Shown: positions 1-9,503, counted from the stretch's first letter. The stretch: 64,000 nucleotides of DNA from Chitinophagaceae bacterium IBVUCB2 (GCA_002127295.1 NFUV01000001.1:2056538-2120537), one strand, 5' to 3'. A program made the numbers and translations. Notes: generated from the letters alone by a model not told the origin.

Positions 1-323
1 TTCAGCTCCTTCTCTGCAATGTTAATCATCGTGTCGAGGGCATCGGCTCTCATTTTTTCCCAGGCCAGTTGTTTTTCAAGCAAAGCGATTTTTTGTTCTG
101 CATCAGAAATGGCAACTTGTTTTTGTTTAGATTTTTTGCCTTGTTTCATTTGCTGAAGGTCGTAAGAATTTTGTCGTTTGCTGCGTGGCAAATCATGAAT
201 ACCCTGATGAACGAGAACCCAGGTGTTGATGGTAGAACGGCTGACACCGTACTTGCTGGCCAACTGCCGGTAAGTGAATCCTTGCGTCAAATATTCGTTG
301 ACGGCTTGTTGTTTAATGTCCAT
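1..323 (-). CDS. IS3-type transposase OrfA (partial)
   Basis: This is the N-terminal 107 residues of a small DNA-binding transposase subunit; the 3' end lies outside the window. The protein starts MDIKQQAVNEYLTQGFTYRQ, and residues ~12-37 form a helix-turn-helix (TYRQLASKYGVSRSTINTW). A basic, glutamine- and lysine-rich linker follows, then a heptad-like helix (EQKIALLEKQLAWEKMRADA) like the leucine-zipper segment of IS3 OrfA proteins. An in-frame TGA ten codons upstream supports the ATG at 323. In IS3 elements OrfA binds the terminal repeats and can fuse to OrfB by frameshifting; OrfB is not in view. Confidence 0.8.
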   Translation of the reverse strand, partial: MDIKQQAVNEYLTQGFTYRQLASKYGVSRSTINTWVLVHQGIHDLPRSKRQNSYDLQQMKQGKKSKQKQVAISDAEQKIALLEKQLAWEKMRADALDTMINIAEKEL

Positions 324-365
324 AAGTTTACTTTTTTGTGTAAACCTATTTCAGGACGAGACACA
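1..365 (-). mobile_element. IS3-like insertion sequence, one end only
   Basis: The window opens inside an insertion sequence whose first gene runs leftward off the edge. Read on the minus strand, the element end is probably near 365 (TGTGTCTCGTCCTGAAATAG), followed about 40 bases later by the orfA start. That kind of terminus and the small HTH protein fit the IS3/IS150 type. The second ORF and other end lie outside the window, so the family and completeness are inferred. The element ends about 40 bases from the inverted repeat bordering the next accessory gene. Confidence 0.6.
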
Positions 366-412
366 CTGCGGATGATTGCTTCAACGTCAAGCCCCAATTG
401 CACAAAACCTTT

Positions 413-1474
413 TGTTGGCAGCAGTACTTCTCACTTAGGTTGTCTATAAATTATCAAGTAGTAAAACTTGTGTACGTCCATAGTTATTTTATGCTGCTCC
501 TGCCATCGAGTAAAACCGTCAAAATCAAATTTTATGTCATCTGATACAATCATAACCATATTGTATTGCTTCATCAAAAATTCAGGGAGATAGTTTGCTT
601 TTATGACTTTGTTTATATCACTGATAAATTTTGCTATGTCATTGTCTGATGTGTAACTTTCATCTTTGCATTCCGCAAACTCTTTAAATGCGTCAATGTG
701 CATATTGAGATATAAATCAGGGAAACCAGAAGCTCTTTCATTTTCAGGCACATTCTTATTAGCCCATTCCAATTTTTTTAAACCACTTTTAAGAACATAC
801 TTTGCTCTCACTCTGTCTTTACCCAGTTCTGGTGCAACAATAAAATCTGATTTTAGATTTAATGGCTTTAGTTCTGTGAACTTAGTCGGGTCATATTTAA
901 TCAGAATTTTCTCCTCTAATGCTTGGATATGGTTGCTGTCTAATCCCTTCGAAGTAATTTTTATTCTTAGAAACCATGCTCCACACTCGTATAGAGCTAA
1001 TAGAGCGACTTTATCTTTGGTTTTTAGCTTTGATACTGCTTGGAAACCATTACATATATATTTAGCGCCCACTCTACGGATTGGGCCTTGATCAAATCCT
1101 ATCGTCTTGTTTGCTGCGTTTGAAATCGTTTGAAGTGTCTTTAAATACTCATTTCGTAATCTGCCTTCGGTTCCATCACCTGCTGGGTAAATTTTGATTG
1201 CTATAGAAGTTTCCTCCGAGCTTTCATAAGTCACTTCAATATTATCGTCTTGTTTGGTAAATGAATAAATGCTTTTCCTGGGATAGCCTTCTATTTGTTC
1301 TGGAAAAATTGTTCCTGTTGCATTGTGAGTGAAATCACCTTTCGATTTAGCCAGCTTAGGAGAGCTCCTTTCTTGTCCAAAAGCATATGCACCAATAAAT
1401 GTCAACAGGAAAACAAGATAATATCTTATAAACTTACTTGTGTTAATCATGGTCTTTGCGTATTGCTGCCAACA
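413..1474 (-). repeat. Inverted-repeat-bounded accessory gene unit 1
   Basis: The left arm TGTTGGCAGCAGTAC (413-427) is the inverse of the right arm GTATTGCTGCCAACA (1460-1474), 14 of 15 bases. The arms lie 3 bases beyond the stop and 9 bases before the start of the single enclosed gene. The core YGTTG-N3-GCAR recurs around two other accessory genes in the window (9958-10974 and 21997-22587). No integrase or transposase lies inside the unit. Confidence 0.6.
431..1450 (-). CDS. Secreted protein of unknown function, 339 aa
   Basis: I do not recognise a family. The first ~25 residues are a clear signal peptide (basic start, hydrophobic core, AYAFGQ cleavage region), so the product is periplasmic or surface-exposed. 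The rest is lysine-rich mixed alpha/beta sequence, with no lipobox, metal-binding cluster or transmembrane segment. It stands alone and is framed by a 15-bp inverted repeat (413-427 and 1460-1474), the arrangement seen around two other accessory genes here. That suggests lateral acquisition, though this is inference. The ATG at 1450 is the only start that keeps the signal peptide. Confidence 0.8.
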   Translation of the reverse strand: MINTSKFIRYYLVFLLTFIGAYAFGQERSSPKLAKSKGDFTHNATGTIFPEQIEGYPRKSIYSFTKQDDNIEVTYESSEETSIAIKIYPAGDGTEGRLRNEYLKTLQTISNAANKTIGFDQGPIRRVGAKYICNGFQAVSKLKTKDKVALLALYECGAWFLRIKITSKGLDSNHIQALEEKILIKYDPTKFTELKPLNLKSDFIVAPELGKDRVRAKYVLKSGLKKLEWANKNVPENERASGFPDLYLNMHIDAFKEFAECKDESYTSDNDIAKFISDINKVIKANYLPEFLMKQYNMVMIVSDDIKFDFDGFTRWQEQHKITMDVHKFYYLIIYRQPK

Positions 1475-1576
1475 AGTAAATTTATGATATAAGACGTATT
1501 AGCCCAAGAAAAGTAGGCACTGAAAATCAATGCTTTGATGTTATACATTTTGTATTGTCGTTAGGACAATCCGCTT

Positions 1577-2602
1577 TTACAACCCCGCCTTCGCACTAAT
1601 CTCCAGCATCCTGTCAATTGGTTTCTTTGCAGCAAGGCGCAGCGATTCTTCCATCTCTATTGCCGGTGTTTCATATTCCATACAGAGATATAACTTTTCG
1701 AGAGAGTTCAACTTCATATGCGGGCAATCATTACAGGCACAACTATTATTCGGTGGCGCCGGTATAAAAGTTTTTTCAGGAGATGCCTTCATCATCTGGT
1801 GCAGTATACCCGTCTCTGTTGCCACGATGTATTCCTGGGAGGAATCTGTTTGTGTGTATTTTAATAATCCCGTAGTAGAGCCGATATAATCTGCAATGCG
1901 AAGAATGGGGTCTTCACATTCAGGATGTGCAATCATTTTTGCATTCGGGTGACGAACTTTTAACTTGGTAATTTTTTCTAAACTAAAAATTTCATGCACC
2001 ATACAGGCTCCATTCCACAGCAACATATCCCGCCCTGTTACTTTGTTGATATAAGCTCCTAAATTTTTATCGGGGGCAAAAATTATTTTTTGATCCTTTG
2101 GAAAACTTTCAACAATGATCTTTGCATTACTGCTCGTAACGATCACATCACTCAATGCTTTTATACCGGCACTGCAGTTGATATAGCTCACCACCACATG
2201 GTCAGGATGCTGCTCTTTGAATCTTTTGAATAATGGGGGAGGGCAACTATCACTCAACGAACAACCCGCTTTCAGATCAGGTATCACTACTTTTTTGCTG
2301 GGGTTAAGGATCTTTGCTGTTTCAGCCATGAAGTGTACTCCGGCAAAAACGATCATATCCGCTGTTGTCTTTTCCGCTTGCTGGGCTAAACCAAGACTGT
2401 CACCGATATAATCCGCCACATCCTGGATATCCGGCTCCTGGTAGTAGTGCGCCAGCACCACCGCATTTTTTTCTTTCTTCAACCTTTCGATGGCCGCAAA
2501 AAGATCCAATGTCGGGTCAAGATCAATATCGAGAAAACCTCGTTTCTCCACATTGGCTTTTGCCGTTTCCAGTACTGAGTTGTTTGAAGTGTTGTCGTTC
2601 AT
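1577..2602 (-). CDS. nadA: Quinolinate synthase NadA
   Basis: NadA condenses iminoaspartate with dihydroxyacetone phosphate to quinolinate in de novo NAD synthesis, in the cytosol, using a [4Fe-4S] cluster. The 341-residue length is normal. Family motifs are present: [20 protein letters not shown] near residue 51, GCSLSDSC with candidate ligand Cys114, NGACMVHE with Cys200, and a [18 protein letters not shown] block whose Cys293 is the likely third ligand. nadB and nadC are not adjacent, so it appears monocistronic. Its 5' side faces the DnaA-box-rich gap. Start ATG 2602. Confidence 0.97.
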   Translation of the reverse strand: MNDNTSNNSVLETAKANVEKRGFLDIDLDPTLDLFAAIERLKKEKNAVVLAHYYQEPDIQDVADYIGDSLGLAQQAEKTTADMIVFAGVHFMAETAKILNPSKKVVIPDLKAGCSLSDSCPPPLFKRFKEQHPDHVVVSYINCSAGIKALSDVIVTSSNAKIIVESFPKDQKIIFAPDKNLGAYINKVTGRDMLLWNGACMVHEIFSLEKITKLKVRHPNAKMIAHPECEDPILRIADYIGSTTGLLKYTQTDSSQEYIVATETGILHQMMKASPEKTFIPAPPNNSCACNDCPHMKLNSLEKLYLCMEYETPAIEMEESLRLAAKKPIDRMLEISAKAGL

Positions 2603-3201
2603 CGCAATTTCTTTTTCGATTCAGCAATATTCCACCAAGCCAACCAATTTTTCAAAACAAAATTTTTCAAACCCTGTATTAATACAATAATAGTAATAAT
2701 ATATTTTTATAAAAAAGAGTATATTATTATTACAGCTGTGGATTAGTGGATAACCCGCAACACAAATTTACTTGTTTAAAGTAATACACATTCAAAACCC
2801 GGTAATCCACATATTGTTTTGTGGCTGCTGCTGTATTTGAGCATAGCTATCCACATAGTTGTTAATTGTAAAAACTGAATAAAAAGAATTTTAAATTTTA
2901 AATGACAGTGTGGATTAAGTAAGGACAAACCATAAAATACATACAGCACTATTTCAAATTGTACGCCGTTCACATTTTAAGTTCCAATCATTCAGTTTCA
3001 TATCCACGTTTCACAAAGAGCTATCCACATTAAATATGCGGTATCCACATATTGTTGTGAGGAAAAAAGTTGGCAAAGAACCGGTTTGGTTGAGTTACAT
3101 ATTTATTAAAATCAATAATTGAAACGATCCGGACGACGAAACGCTTAAAATAATCACTCCCGTCAGAAAATATTACTTTTAACTCCTTAAAAACTTGTTG
3201 T
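2603..3201. other. Candidate replication origin or DnaA-binding locus
   Basis: This is the longest gene-free stretch in the window. A very AT-rich tract (2641-2735) is followed within ~310 bases by at least seven nonamers one mismatch from the DnaA box TTATCCACA: 2737-2745(-), 2745-2753(-), 2803-2811(+), 2847-2855(+), 2909-2917(-), 3021-3029(+) and 3041-3049(+). A weaker one lies at 3000-3008. Boxes occur on both strands. An AT-rich unwinding-like tract beside a DnaA-box cluster in a divergent intergenic region is the usual bacterial oriC layout. dnaA is not in the window; dnaN is about 14 kb away. A DnaA-titrating locus is the main alternative. Confidence 0.55.
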
Positions 3202-5367
3202 ATGAAGTATTGTAAGCAGCTTATTATTATTATATCGCTATTTATAACCACCCTGGCCAAAGCAGACGAAGGAATGTGGTTACCCCAATTGTTAGCCCAG
3301 CTGAATGAGAAGCAAATGAAAAGCATGGGGATGAAGATCAGTGCCAAAGACATATATAGTATAAACTCCGGAAGTTTAAAAGATGCGATCGTAAGCTTTG
3401 GCGGTTTCTGCACCGGCGAAGTAATTTCCTCCAAAGGCCTGGTGTTAACGAACCACCACTGCGGCTTTGATAATATTCAAAATCACTCTACGCTTGAACG
3501 TAATTATATAAGAGATGGTTTTTGGGCAAAAAATTATGCTGAAGAAATTCCAAACCCGGGATTGTTTGTGACGTTTATCGTGCGAATAGATGATGTAAGT
3601 AAACAGGTGCTGGAAGGAGTTACAACAGCTATGAAAGAAAACGAAAGGCAATCAACCATCGATAAAAACATTGCCACGTTGCGCAGCAACTCTAAAAAAG
3701 AAACTTATCAGAATAATTTTGTTCGCCCCTTTTTTGAGGGCAACCAGTACTTTTTATTTACTACAGAAACCTATAATGATGTACGCTTAGTAGGAGCTCC
3801 GCCATCTGCCATCGGCAATTTTGGAAAAGACACCGACAACTGGGTATGGCCACGCCACACCGGCGATTTTTCTATGTTCCGCATTTATGCAGGCAAGGAC
3901 AATAAACCTGCGAATTACTCAGCAGATAATATTCCTTACACTCCAAAAAAATCATTGGCCATTTCATTAGATGGTGTAGCAGAAAATGATTTTACGATGG
4001 TGTTTGGTTTTCCCGGCAGAACTACACAATACTTACCATCACCTGCAGTGGAGCAAATAATGACAGTGAACGATCCGGCAAAAATTGCTATCCGTGATAA
4101 AGCCCTGATGGTGATTGATGGTTATATGCGGAAAGATGAATCAATAAAAATTCAATACGCATCAAAATATGCCGGTATTCAAAACTCTCATAAAAAATGG
4201 CAGGGAGAAGTGTTGGGCTTAACCAGCACCAATGCCGTAGGAAAAAAGAAAACATACGAGGCAGAATTTCAAAAAAGAGTAAACGCCAACCCCACCTGGA
4301 AAAATAGTTATGGAACATTACTGAGTGACCTGGAACTATTGTATGCAGAACTAAAACCCTATGGGTATGCAAGAGATTATTATACTGAGATAGTAAGTAA
4401 GGTTGAATTATTTACCATCGCCGCTCAGTTAAATGCATTGATAACAGCCTATGAAAAAGATGGTGAAAAGGGATTTAACCAACGGCTACCGATAACCAAA
4501 AACGCATTAAATAGTTTATATGGAGAATACAGTCCTGTGGTGGATCAAAAACTATTTGAAGTGATGATGGAAATGTATGTAAAAGACCAGGAAGCAAAAT
4601 ATGTTTCTCCCATGTTGAAAGAATGGATGAACGGCTCAGGAGACTATGCAAAACTTGCGGCAAAAACATACGGCGCAACAACGCTGGATGATAGCAAGGA
4701 AACAATGAAACTATTGGAAAAACCAGCGGCAGAATTAATAACAACTTTGAAGCAACAACAGGTAATATTATTATACCAGGATCTTTTAAAGACCTACCAA
4801 ACACAGGTTCAAACAAAGTTGGGCGACCTTACCAGCAACATCAATAAACTACAGCGAACGTACATGCAGGCGCAGATGGATGTGTTTAAAGAAAAAAAGT
4901 TTTATCCTGATGCCAACAGCACACTGCGGGTTACTTATGGAAATGTAAAAGGGTATGAACCACGGGATGCTGTTAAATATGATTTTTATACGTACCTGGA
5001 TGGACTGATCGATAAATATAAACCGGGAGATTATGAGTTTGATGTGCCGGAAAAAATAAGAGAACTGTATAAAAACAAAGATTACGGCCAGTACGGCGAC
5101 AAAGGAAAAATGCCGGTATGTTTTATCGCAAAGAATCACACAACCGGCGGCAACTCAGGCAGCCCGGCTTTAGATGCATATGGAAACCTGGTGGGCCTCA
5201 ACTTTGACCGGGCCTGGGAAGGAACCATGAGTGATATCAATTACGACCCCTCTATTTGCCGCAACATTATGGTGGATATCCGCTATGTGTTATTTGTAGT
5301 TGATAAATACGCCGGGGCCACCCATTTGATAAAAGAAATGAAACTGGTTCACCCAAAGAAGAAATAA
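3202..5367 (+). CDS. S46 dipeptidyl peptidase, DPP11-like
   Basis: This is a periplasmic serine exopeptidase that removes dipeptides from peptide N-termini, supporting peptide use. The 721-residue length fits family S46. Residues 1-20 are a signal peptide and the mature protein would begin ADEGMW, as is typical. The triad is visible: His86 in NHHCGFD, Asp222 in HTGDFSMF, Ser652 in GGNSGSP. Eighteen residues after the Ser, Arg670 sits where DPP11 has the Arg that selects Asp/Glu at P1 (DPP7 has Gly), so acidic specificity is predicted. It is followed by a terminator and is probably monocistronic. Confidence 0.95.
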   Translation: MKYCKQLIIIISLFITTLAKADEGMWLPQLLAQLNEKQMKSMGMKISAKDIYSINSGSLKDAIVSFGGFCTGEVISSKGLVLTNHHCGFDNIQNHSTLERNYIRDGFWAKNYAEEIPNPGLFVTFIVRIDDVSKQVLEGVTTAMKENERQSTIDKNIATLRSNSKKETYQNNFVRPFFEGNQYFLFTTETYNDVRLVGAPPSAIGNFGKDTDNWVWPRHTGDFSMFRIYAGKDNKPANYSADNIPYTPKKSLAISLDGVAENDFTMVFGFPGRTTQYLPSPAVEQIMTVNDPAKIAIRDKALMVIDGYMRKDESIKIQYASKYAGIQNSHKKWQGEVLGLTSTNAVGKKKTYEAEFQKRVNANPTWKNSYGTLLSDLELLYAELKPYGYARDYYTEIVSKVELFTIAAQLNALITAYEKDGEKGFNQRLPITKNALNSLYGEYSPVVDQKLFEVMMEMYVKDQEAKYVSPMLKEWMNGSGDYAKLAAKTYGATTLDDSKETMKLLEKPAAELITTLKQQQVILLYQDLLKTYQTQVQTKLGDLTSNINKLQRTYMQAQMDVFKEKKFYPDANSTLRVTYGNVKGYEPRDAVKYDFYTYLDGLIDKYKPGDYEFDVPEKIRELYKNKDYGQYGDKGKMPVCFIAKNHTTGGNSGSPALDAYGNLVGLNFDRAWEGTMSDINYDPSICRNIMVDIRYVLFVVDKYAGATHLIKEMKLVHPKKK

Positions 5368-5415
5368 GGGCAGCCGCTTATAAATACAGGTTTCCAGCCC
5401 ACATTTTAACCGCTT

Positions 5416-5446
5416 AAAATGCCCCTGAACAGGGCATTTTTTGTGG
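5416..5446 (+). terminator. Rho-independent terminator after the S46 gene
   Basis: A perfect 9-bp stem AAAATGCCC (5416-5424) / GGGCATTTT (5432-5440) with a 7-base loop runs into TTTTTT. It lies about 50 bases after the S46 stop codon, so it probably ends that transcript. Confidence 0.85.
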
Positions 5447-5474
5447 ATTTTCCACAGTTTTTCCCCTATTTTTG
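5440..5474 (+). promoter_or_regulatory. Putative Bacteroidota-type promoter for the PpiD-like gene
   Basis: TATTTTTG (5467-5474) matches the TAnnTTTG -7 element of Bacteroidota sigma factor promoters. A TTTG (5440-5443) lies 23 bases upstream as a possible -33 element, slightly wider than usual. The position, ~28 bases before the ATG at 5503, fits. A short inverted repeat, TGTGGATTTTCCACA, lies between the elements. Confidence 0.5.
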
Positions 5475-5502
5475 CCATCCTTTTTAAACAGGGTATATTA
5501 TT

Positions 5503-7650
5503 ATGTCTATTATTCAAACTATAAGGGACAAAGGCGCAAAAGTTTCCGTTGTATTGATTGCTTTAGCCCTCATTGGATTTATTCTAACTGATTATTTTGC
5601 TGGTAAGGGTCGTGGTGTTACAGGTGGCGGACCCAATTCCGTTGGTACCGTAAACGGCACTAAAATTTCTGCCGATGAATTTCAGCAATATGTTGACCGT
5701 GTAGAAAGTAACATGCAGCAACAAGGTTATCCAGCCGGTGGTGCAACAACACAACAGGCCATCGAACAAGCCTGGAACCAGGAAGTGGGAAGAGTTTTGT
5801 TTACCGATGAGTTTGATAAACTGGGAATGAAGATTGGTAAAAAAGAGTTAGGCGATATTTTATATGGTCCTAACGCACCGCAAGATTTAAAACAACAGTT
5901 TACAGATTCTGCAACTGGTCAATATAATGCGGTACTTGCAAAGCAACAGATCGACCAAATGTTGAAGAAAGGAACACCTGAACAAAAAGAGCAATTCAGC
6001 ACTTATATCAGAGACCTGGAGCAACAACGCAAAAGCGAAAAGCTGGTTGCTATGTTAGCTAATACTGTAAACTATCCAAAATGGATGGTAGAGAAACAAA
6101 ATGCCGACAACAGCCAGCTGGCAAAAATTTCTTTTGTAAGAGAACCTTACACCAGTATTCCGGATAGTGCAGTAAAGATCACAGATAAAGAAATCCAGGA
6201 TTATATCAATAAGAACAAAAACGATTTTAAGCAGCAGGAAAGCCGCAGCATCAGCTATGTAAAATTTAGTGCAGCACCCACTGCAGCAGACAGCGCAGAA
6301 GCAAGAACTAAGCTGATGGCATTAAAAGCAGAGTTTGACACCACACAAAATATTGAGCAGTTTCTTGCTTACCAGGGAACAGGAAATTTTTATAATGGAT
6401 ATATCAGCGGCAAAGCTATACAGATCGCTGCTAAAGATTCAATTTTCAGAACACCCGTTGGCAGCACTTATGGACCTTATCTTGATGGCGGAACTTATAC
6501 ATTAGCAAAAATGATGGGTGTACGACAAATGCCGGATACGGTAAAAGTGCGCCACATTCTTATTGCCACCTCACAAAGAGATCCGCAAAGCGGCCAGATG
6601 TATCCTGTAAGAAGCGATGAAGATGCAAAAAGAATAATTGATAGTGTAGAGATAGCAATACGCAACGGCTCCAACTTTGATACCGTTCTTGCAAAGCTTT
6701 CAGAAGATCCGGGAAGTAAAGACAAAAAAGGGGAGTATGAAATAACACCGGGACAAATGGTATCACCCTTCAATGATTTTGCTTTCCTGAATCCGGTGGG
6801 TACCAAAGGAGTTGTAAAAACAGAATTTGGTTATCACTACATGGAAGTGCTTTCACAAAAAGGAAGCGGTGCCGGATATAAGATTGCTTACCTGCCAAAA
6901 GAAATCATCATCAGCCAGGAAACAGATAACAACGCTTTAAACAAAGCCAACCAGTTTGCTGGTGATAGCAGAGATTTAAAATCATTTGATGCGACGTTTG
7001 AAAAAACATTAAAACCCCAGGGTCTTGTAAAAGGGATTGGTTCTAATATTAAACCAGCAGATTCTCAAATCCCCGGCCTTGGTGATTCAAGAACCTTTGT
7101 ACGGGCTATATATGATGCAAAGAAAGGAGAGGTATTAAAGACAGAGAAAATCGGTACTGATTATGTGGTAGCTGTAGTAACAGAAATATTTGAAGAAGGA
7201 ACACAAAGTGTAGCAACAGCAAGAACAACCGCAGAACCGGCGTTGCGCAATAAAAAGAAAGCAGAAATGCTGAAGCAAAAAATTGGCAAGATAACAGCCC
7301 TTGAAGCAGCCGCTACTGCATTGGGCAAACCAATCGAAACAGCGGATAGTATCAGAATGTCTTCCCAGGCAACATCTCCTGCATTAGGTTATGAGCCAAG
7401 AGTAATTGGTGCCGCTTTTAATCCTGCTAATAAAGGAAAGGTGATTCCGGAAGCATTGGAAGGACAGAACGGTGTATATGTTGTAAGAGTAGAGAACGTT
7501 TCGGCAACGGCCGTAACAAGTGGCGATATTGCAGAGCAGCGCAAATCATTATATGAGCAGGCAAAACAACGGGCAGCAAACCCGCAGTTGATCTTGATGG
7601 CTTTGCGTGAAGCGGCAACCATAAAAGATAAAAGAGCAGAAAAATATTAA
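5503..7650 (+). CDS. Peptidylprolyl isomerase, PpiD/SurA type
   Basis: This is an inner-membrane-anchored periplasmic foldase that isomerises prolyl bonds and chaperones envelope proteins. The 715 residues contain one N-terminal membrane helix (~14-31, VSVVLIALALIGFILTDYF), a SurA-like helical chaperone region, a parvulin rotamase domain from ~348 (KVRHILIATSQRD, through PGSKDKKGEYEI and EFGYHYMEV), and a long C-terminal SurA_N-like/helical part. The first residues, MSIIQTIRDKGAKVSVVLI, are typical of Bacteroidota PpiD homologs. It has its own promoter-like element and a terminator about 25 bases downstream, so it is probably monocistronic. Confidence 0.93.
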   Translation: MSIIQTIRDKGAKVSVVLIALALIGFILTDYFAGKGRGVTGGGPNSVGTVNGTKISADEFQQYVDRVESNMQQQGYPAGGATTQQAIEQAWNQEVGRVLFTDEFDKLGMKIGKKELGDILYGPNAPQDLKQQFTDSATGQYNAVLAKQQIDQMLKKGTPEQKEQFSTYIRDLEQQRKSEKLVAMLANTVNYPKWMVEKQNADNSQLAKISFVREPYTSIPDSAVKITDKEIQDYINKNKNDFKQQESRSISYVKFSAAPTAADSAEARTKLMALKAEFDTTQNIEQFLAYQGTGNFYNGYISGKAIQIAAKDSIFRTPVGSTYGPYLDGGTYTLAKMMGVRQMPDTVKVRHILIATSQRDPQSGQMYPVRSDEDAKRIIDSVEIAIRNGSNFDTVLAKLSEDPGSKDKKGEYEITPGQMVSPFNDFAFLNPVGTKGVVKTEFGYHYMEVLSQKGSGAGYKIAYLPKEIIISQETDNNALNKANQFAGDSRDLKSFDATFEKTLKPQGLVKGIGSNIKPADSQIPGLGDSRTFVRAIYDAKKGEVLKTEKIGTDYVVAVVTEIFEEGTQSVATARTTAEPALRNKKKAEMLKQKIGKITALEAAATALGKPIETADSIRMSSQATSPALGYEPRVIGAAFNPANKGKVIPEALEGQNGVYVVRVENVSATAVTSGDIAEQRKSLYEQAKQRAANPQLILMALREAATIKDKRAEKY

Positions 7651-7676
7651 AGAAAATAGCAACCACAATTAACAGG

Positions 7677-7701
7677 CAGCTCCGTGAGAACGGGGCTGTT
7701 T
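7677..7701 (+). terminator. Rho-independent terminator after ppiD-like gene
   Basis: The stem CAGCTCCGT (7677-7685) pairs with ACGGGGCTG (7690-7698), one G-T wobble and a GAGA loop, followed by TTTTG. It lies about 27 bases after the stop codon. Confidence 0.75.
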
Positions 7702-7795
7702 TGTTTTACGGATGTCGCAAACAATAGCTCCGCATTAATTGTAACTTTATGCATCCGTAAAACCTAAGCGGAGGCGGACATACAAACGATCTAAA

Positions 7796-8320
7796 ATGAG
7801 TGAGCCGATAATAAATAAAGTAGCGGAAAGTGGATTGGTAACAATCGATTTGGAAACCTGGTATCCGAAAGGAGAAACAGCCGTTTTCGATATGAAAGAT
7901 TATTTATTCATGGGCCTGATATTAAAAGAAAAGGATTTTAGAGAAGCACTAAAAAAGGTGGATTGGTCTGTTTTCGCTAACAAAAATATGGCACTTACCT
8001 GTACTGCCGATGCAATTATTCCTGTATGGGCCTATATGCTGGTAGCTGCCTACCTGCAACCAGTAGCAGCAGAAATAGTAATGGGCGATGAAAAAGAATT
8101 GCACAAAACACTTTTTCTAAAAAACCTTTCTGTCATTAATGTAAATGATTATACTGATAAGCGAATTGTAATTAAGGGTTGTGGTGAAACACCCATTGCT
8201 GATTATGTGTACATGGAAATAACTAAATTATTACGACCTGTTGTAAAAAGTATCATGTATGGAGAGCCGTGCAGCACAGTGCCGGTTTATAAAAAGCCAC
8301 TGCCTCCAAAGAGTAACTAG
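7796..8320 (+). CDS. DUF2480 family protein
   Basis: This is a 174-residue cytosolic protein with no signal peptide or membrane segment. It matches the DUF2480 family as I know it from Bacteroidota: an N-terminal VAESGLVTIDLETWYPKG block, a central DWSVFANKNMALTCTADAII segment and a C-terminal IKGCGETPIADYVYMEITKL segment. Conserved cysteines occur in the latter two blocks. No biochemical role is known to me and I do not propose one. A TAACTTTA -7-like element lies about 55 bases upstream. It is a stand-alone gene convergent with corA. Confidence 0.88.
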   Translation: MSEPIINKVAESGLVTIDLETWYPKGETAVFDMKDYLFMGLILKEKDFREALKKVDWSVFANKNMALTCTADAIIPVWAYMLVAAYLQPVAAEIVMGDEKELHKTLFLKNLSVINVNDYTDKRIVIKGCGETPIADYVYMEITKLLRPVVKSIMYGEPCSTVPVYKKPLPPKSN

Positions 8321-8387
8321 GTGTTCAGCTGCAGTAATTAATTTTCCAATTAAATGAATAAGTATAAGTCCCTTTTCGGTTTGGAAA

Positions 8388-9503
8388 TTAAAACCACCCC
8401 CGCCTTCTAAACATCCACAGCATAACGATAGGGATCAGCAACATTAAACCCACGGCGGTATAAAATCCCCAGCGTTGGTGAAAGAAATTTACGTTGGCAT
8501 CGAAGTTCATTCCAAAAATACCGCCGATGACTGTAGCGGGTGCCAGCAAGCAGGTAACGATCGCCATTACCTTCATCACTTCGTTCATTTTCAGGTTTAC
8601 ATTATTTACATGCAGGTCCTGTAAGCTCACCATAATATCACGGTAGTTTTCACTAAGGTCAGTAGCCTGGATGATGTGATCATAAACGTCTTTATAATAT
8701 TTGGTATGACGATCTTCGAGTAATTCACTTTCACTTCTCAAAAAACCATTTACCACTTCCCGTACCGGAGAAAAATTTCGTTTTAAGATGATCAGTTCCT
8801 TTCTCAATCTCGTAATATGGGAAAGGGCTCTTGGGTTATTGCCGCGGGATACTTCTTCTTCCACTTCTTCAATACGATTACCGAGTTTTTCCATTACAAT
8901 AAAATAATGGTCAACGATCATATCGAGCAATGTGTAGCAGAGATAATCGGCCGTACGCTGACGAACTTTACTACCCGGGCTTTTTAATTTTTCCCGCAGG
9001 GAAGTAAATACATCTCTGTGTGCATCTTCCTGGAAACTGATAACTGCATCTTTGGCCAATATGATACTGATCTGTTCCTGTTCTACGGCAAATGTTTCTT
9101 CATTAAAGTAGAGCATGTTGAGCAGGCAAAAAATACTGTTCTCGGCTTCATCAAGTTTTGGACGCTGGTTGATACTCAATATGTCTTCAACGATCAATGG
9201 GTGAATATCAAAATGAGCACAAATCGATTCTACATCCGATTTACGCAGCCCGTCAATATTTATCCAGGTAATGCGACCGCTGGATTTATAATTGAAACAA
9301 CTATCAATAGAGGAAAATTTCTTTTCTTCCATTGTTTCTGTATCATAATCATATACAGTAACAACAACATCTTTCGCTTCTTCCCGGTGCGGAATAACGG
9401 TTGGGTTAACGGATAAAATCTCTTTTGTCCGGTTTGACCCAAACAGGTTCGGCAGGTAAAGGTATTTGAGGTATTTATCGGGCCTCAGTTTATCGAGATT
9501 CAT
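8388..9503 (-). CDS. corA: Magnesium/cobalt transporter CorA
   Basis: CorA is a pentameric inner-membrane channel for Mg2+ (also Co2+ and Ni2+). The 371 residues show a long N-terminal cytosolic alpha/beta domain, a charged helical stalk (RIEEVEEEVSRGNNPRALSH...), then two C-terminal membrane helices (~310-332 and ~345-366). The signature GMN occurs in IGGIFGMNF at the end of the first helix, and the protein ends with the basic RRRGWF tail. Start ATG 9503. It is divergent from the small secreted gene at 9585 and appears to be transcribed alone. Confidence 0.95.
   Translation of the reverse strand: MNLDKLRPDKYLKYLYLPNLFGSNRTKEILSVNPTVIPHREEAKDVVVTVYDYDTETMEEKKFSSIDSCFNYKSSGRITWINIDGLRKSDVESICAHFDIHPLIVEDILSINQRPKLDEAENSIFCLLNMLYFNEETFAVEQEQISIILAKDAVISFQEDAHRDVFTSLREKLKSPGSKVRQRTADYLCYTLLDMIVDHYFIVMEKLGNRIEEVEEEVSRGNNPRALSHITRLRKELIILKRNFSPVREVVNGFLRSESELLEDRHTKYYKDVYDHIIQATDLSENYRDIMVSLQDLHVNNVNLKMNEVMKVMAIVTCLLAPATVIGGIFGMNFDANVNFFHQRWGFYTAVGLMLLIPIVMLWMFRRRGWF

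Noticed and set aside
69-449. Plus-strand open frame across the IS end
   Set aside because: It is the reverse shadow of the transposase OrfA frame on the minus strand and has no protein-like features.
2776-3434. Minus-strand open frames in and beyond the nadA-S46 gap
   Set aside because: They overlap the DnaA-box cluster and the S46 start, lack recognisable domains and have no plausible ribosome sites.
8339-8391. Terminator between DUF2480 and corA
   Set aside because: AATTTTCCAA and TTGGAAATT can pair, but the loop is about 30 bases and the stem is AT-rich, so support is weak.
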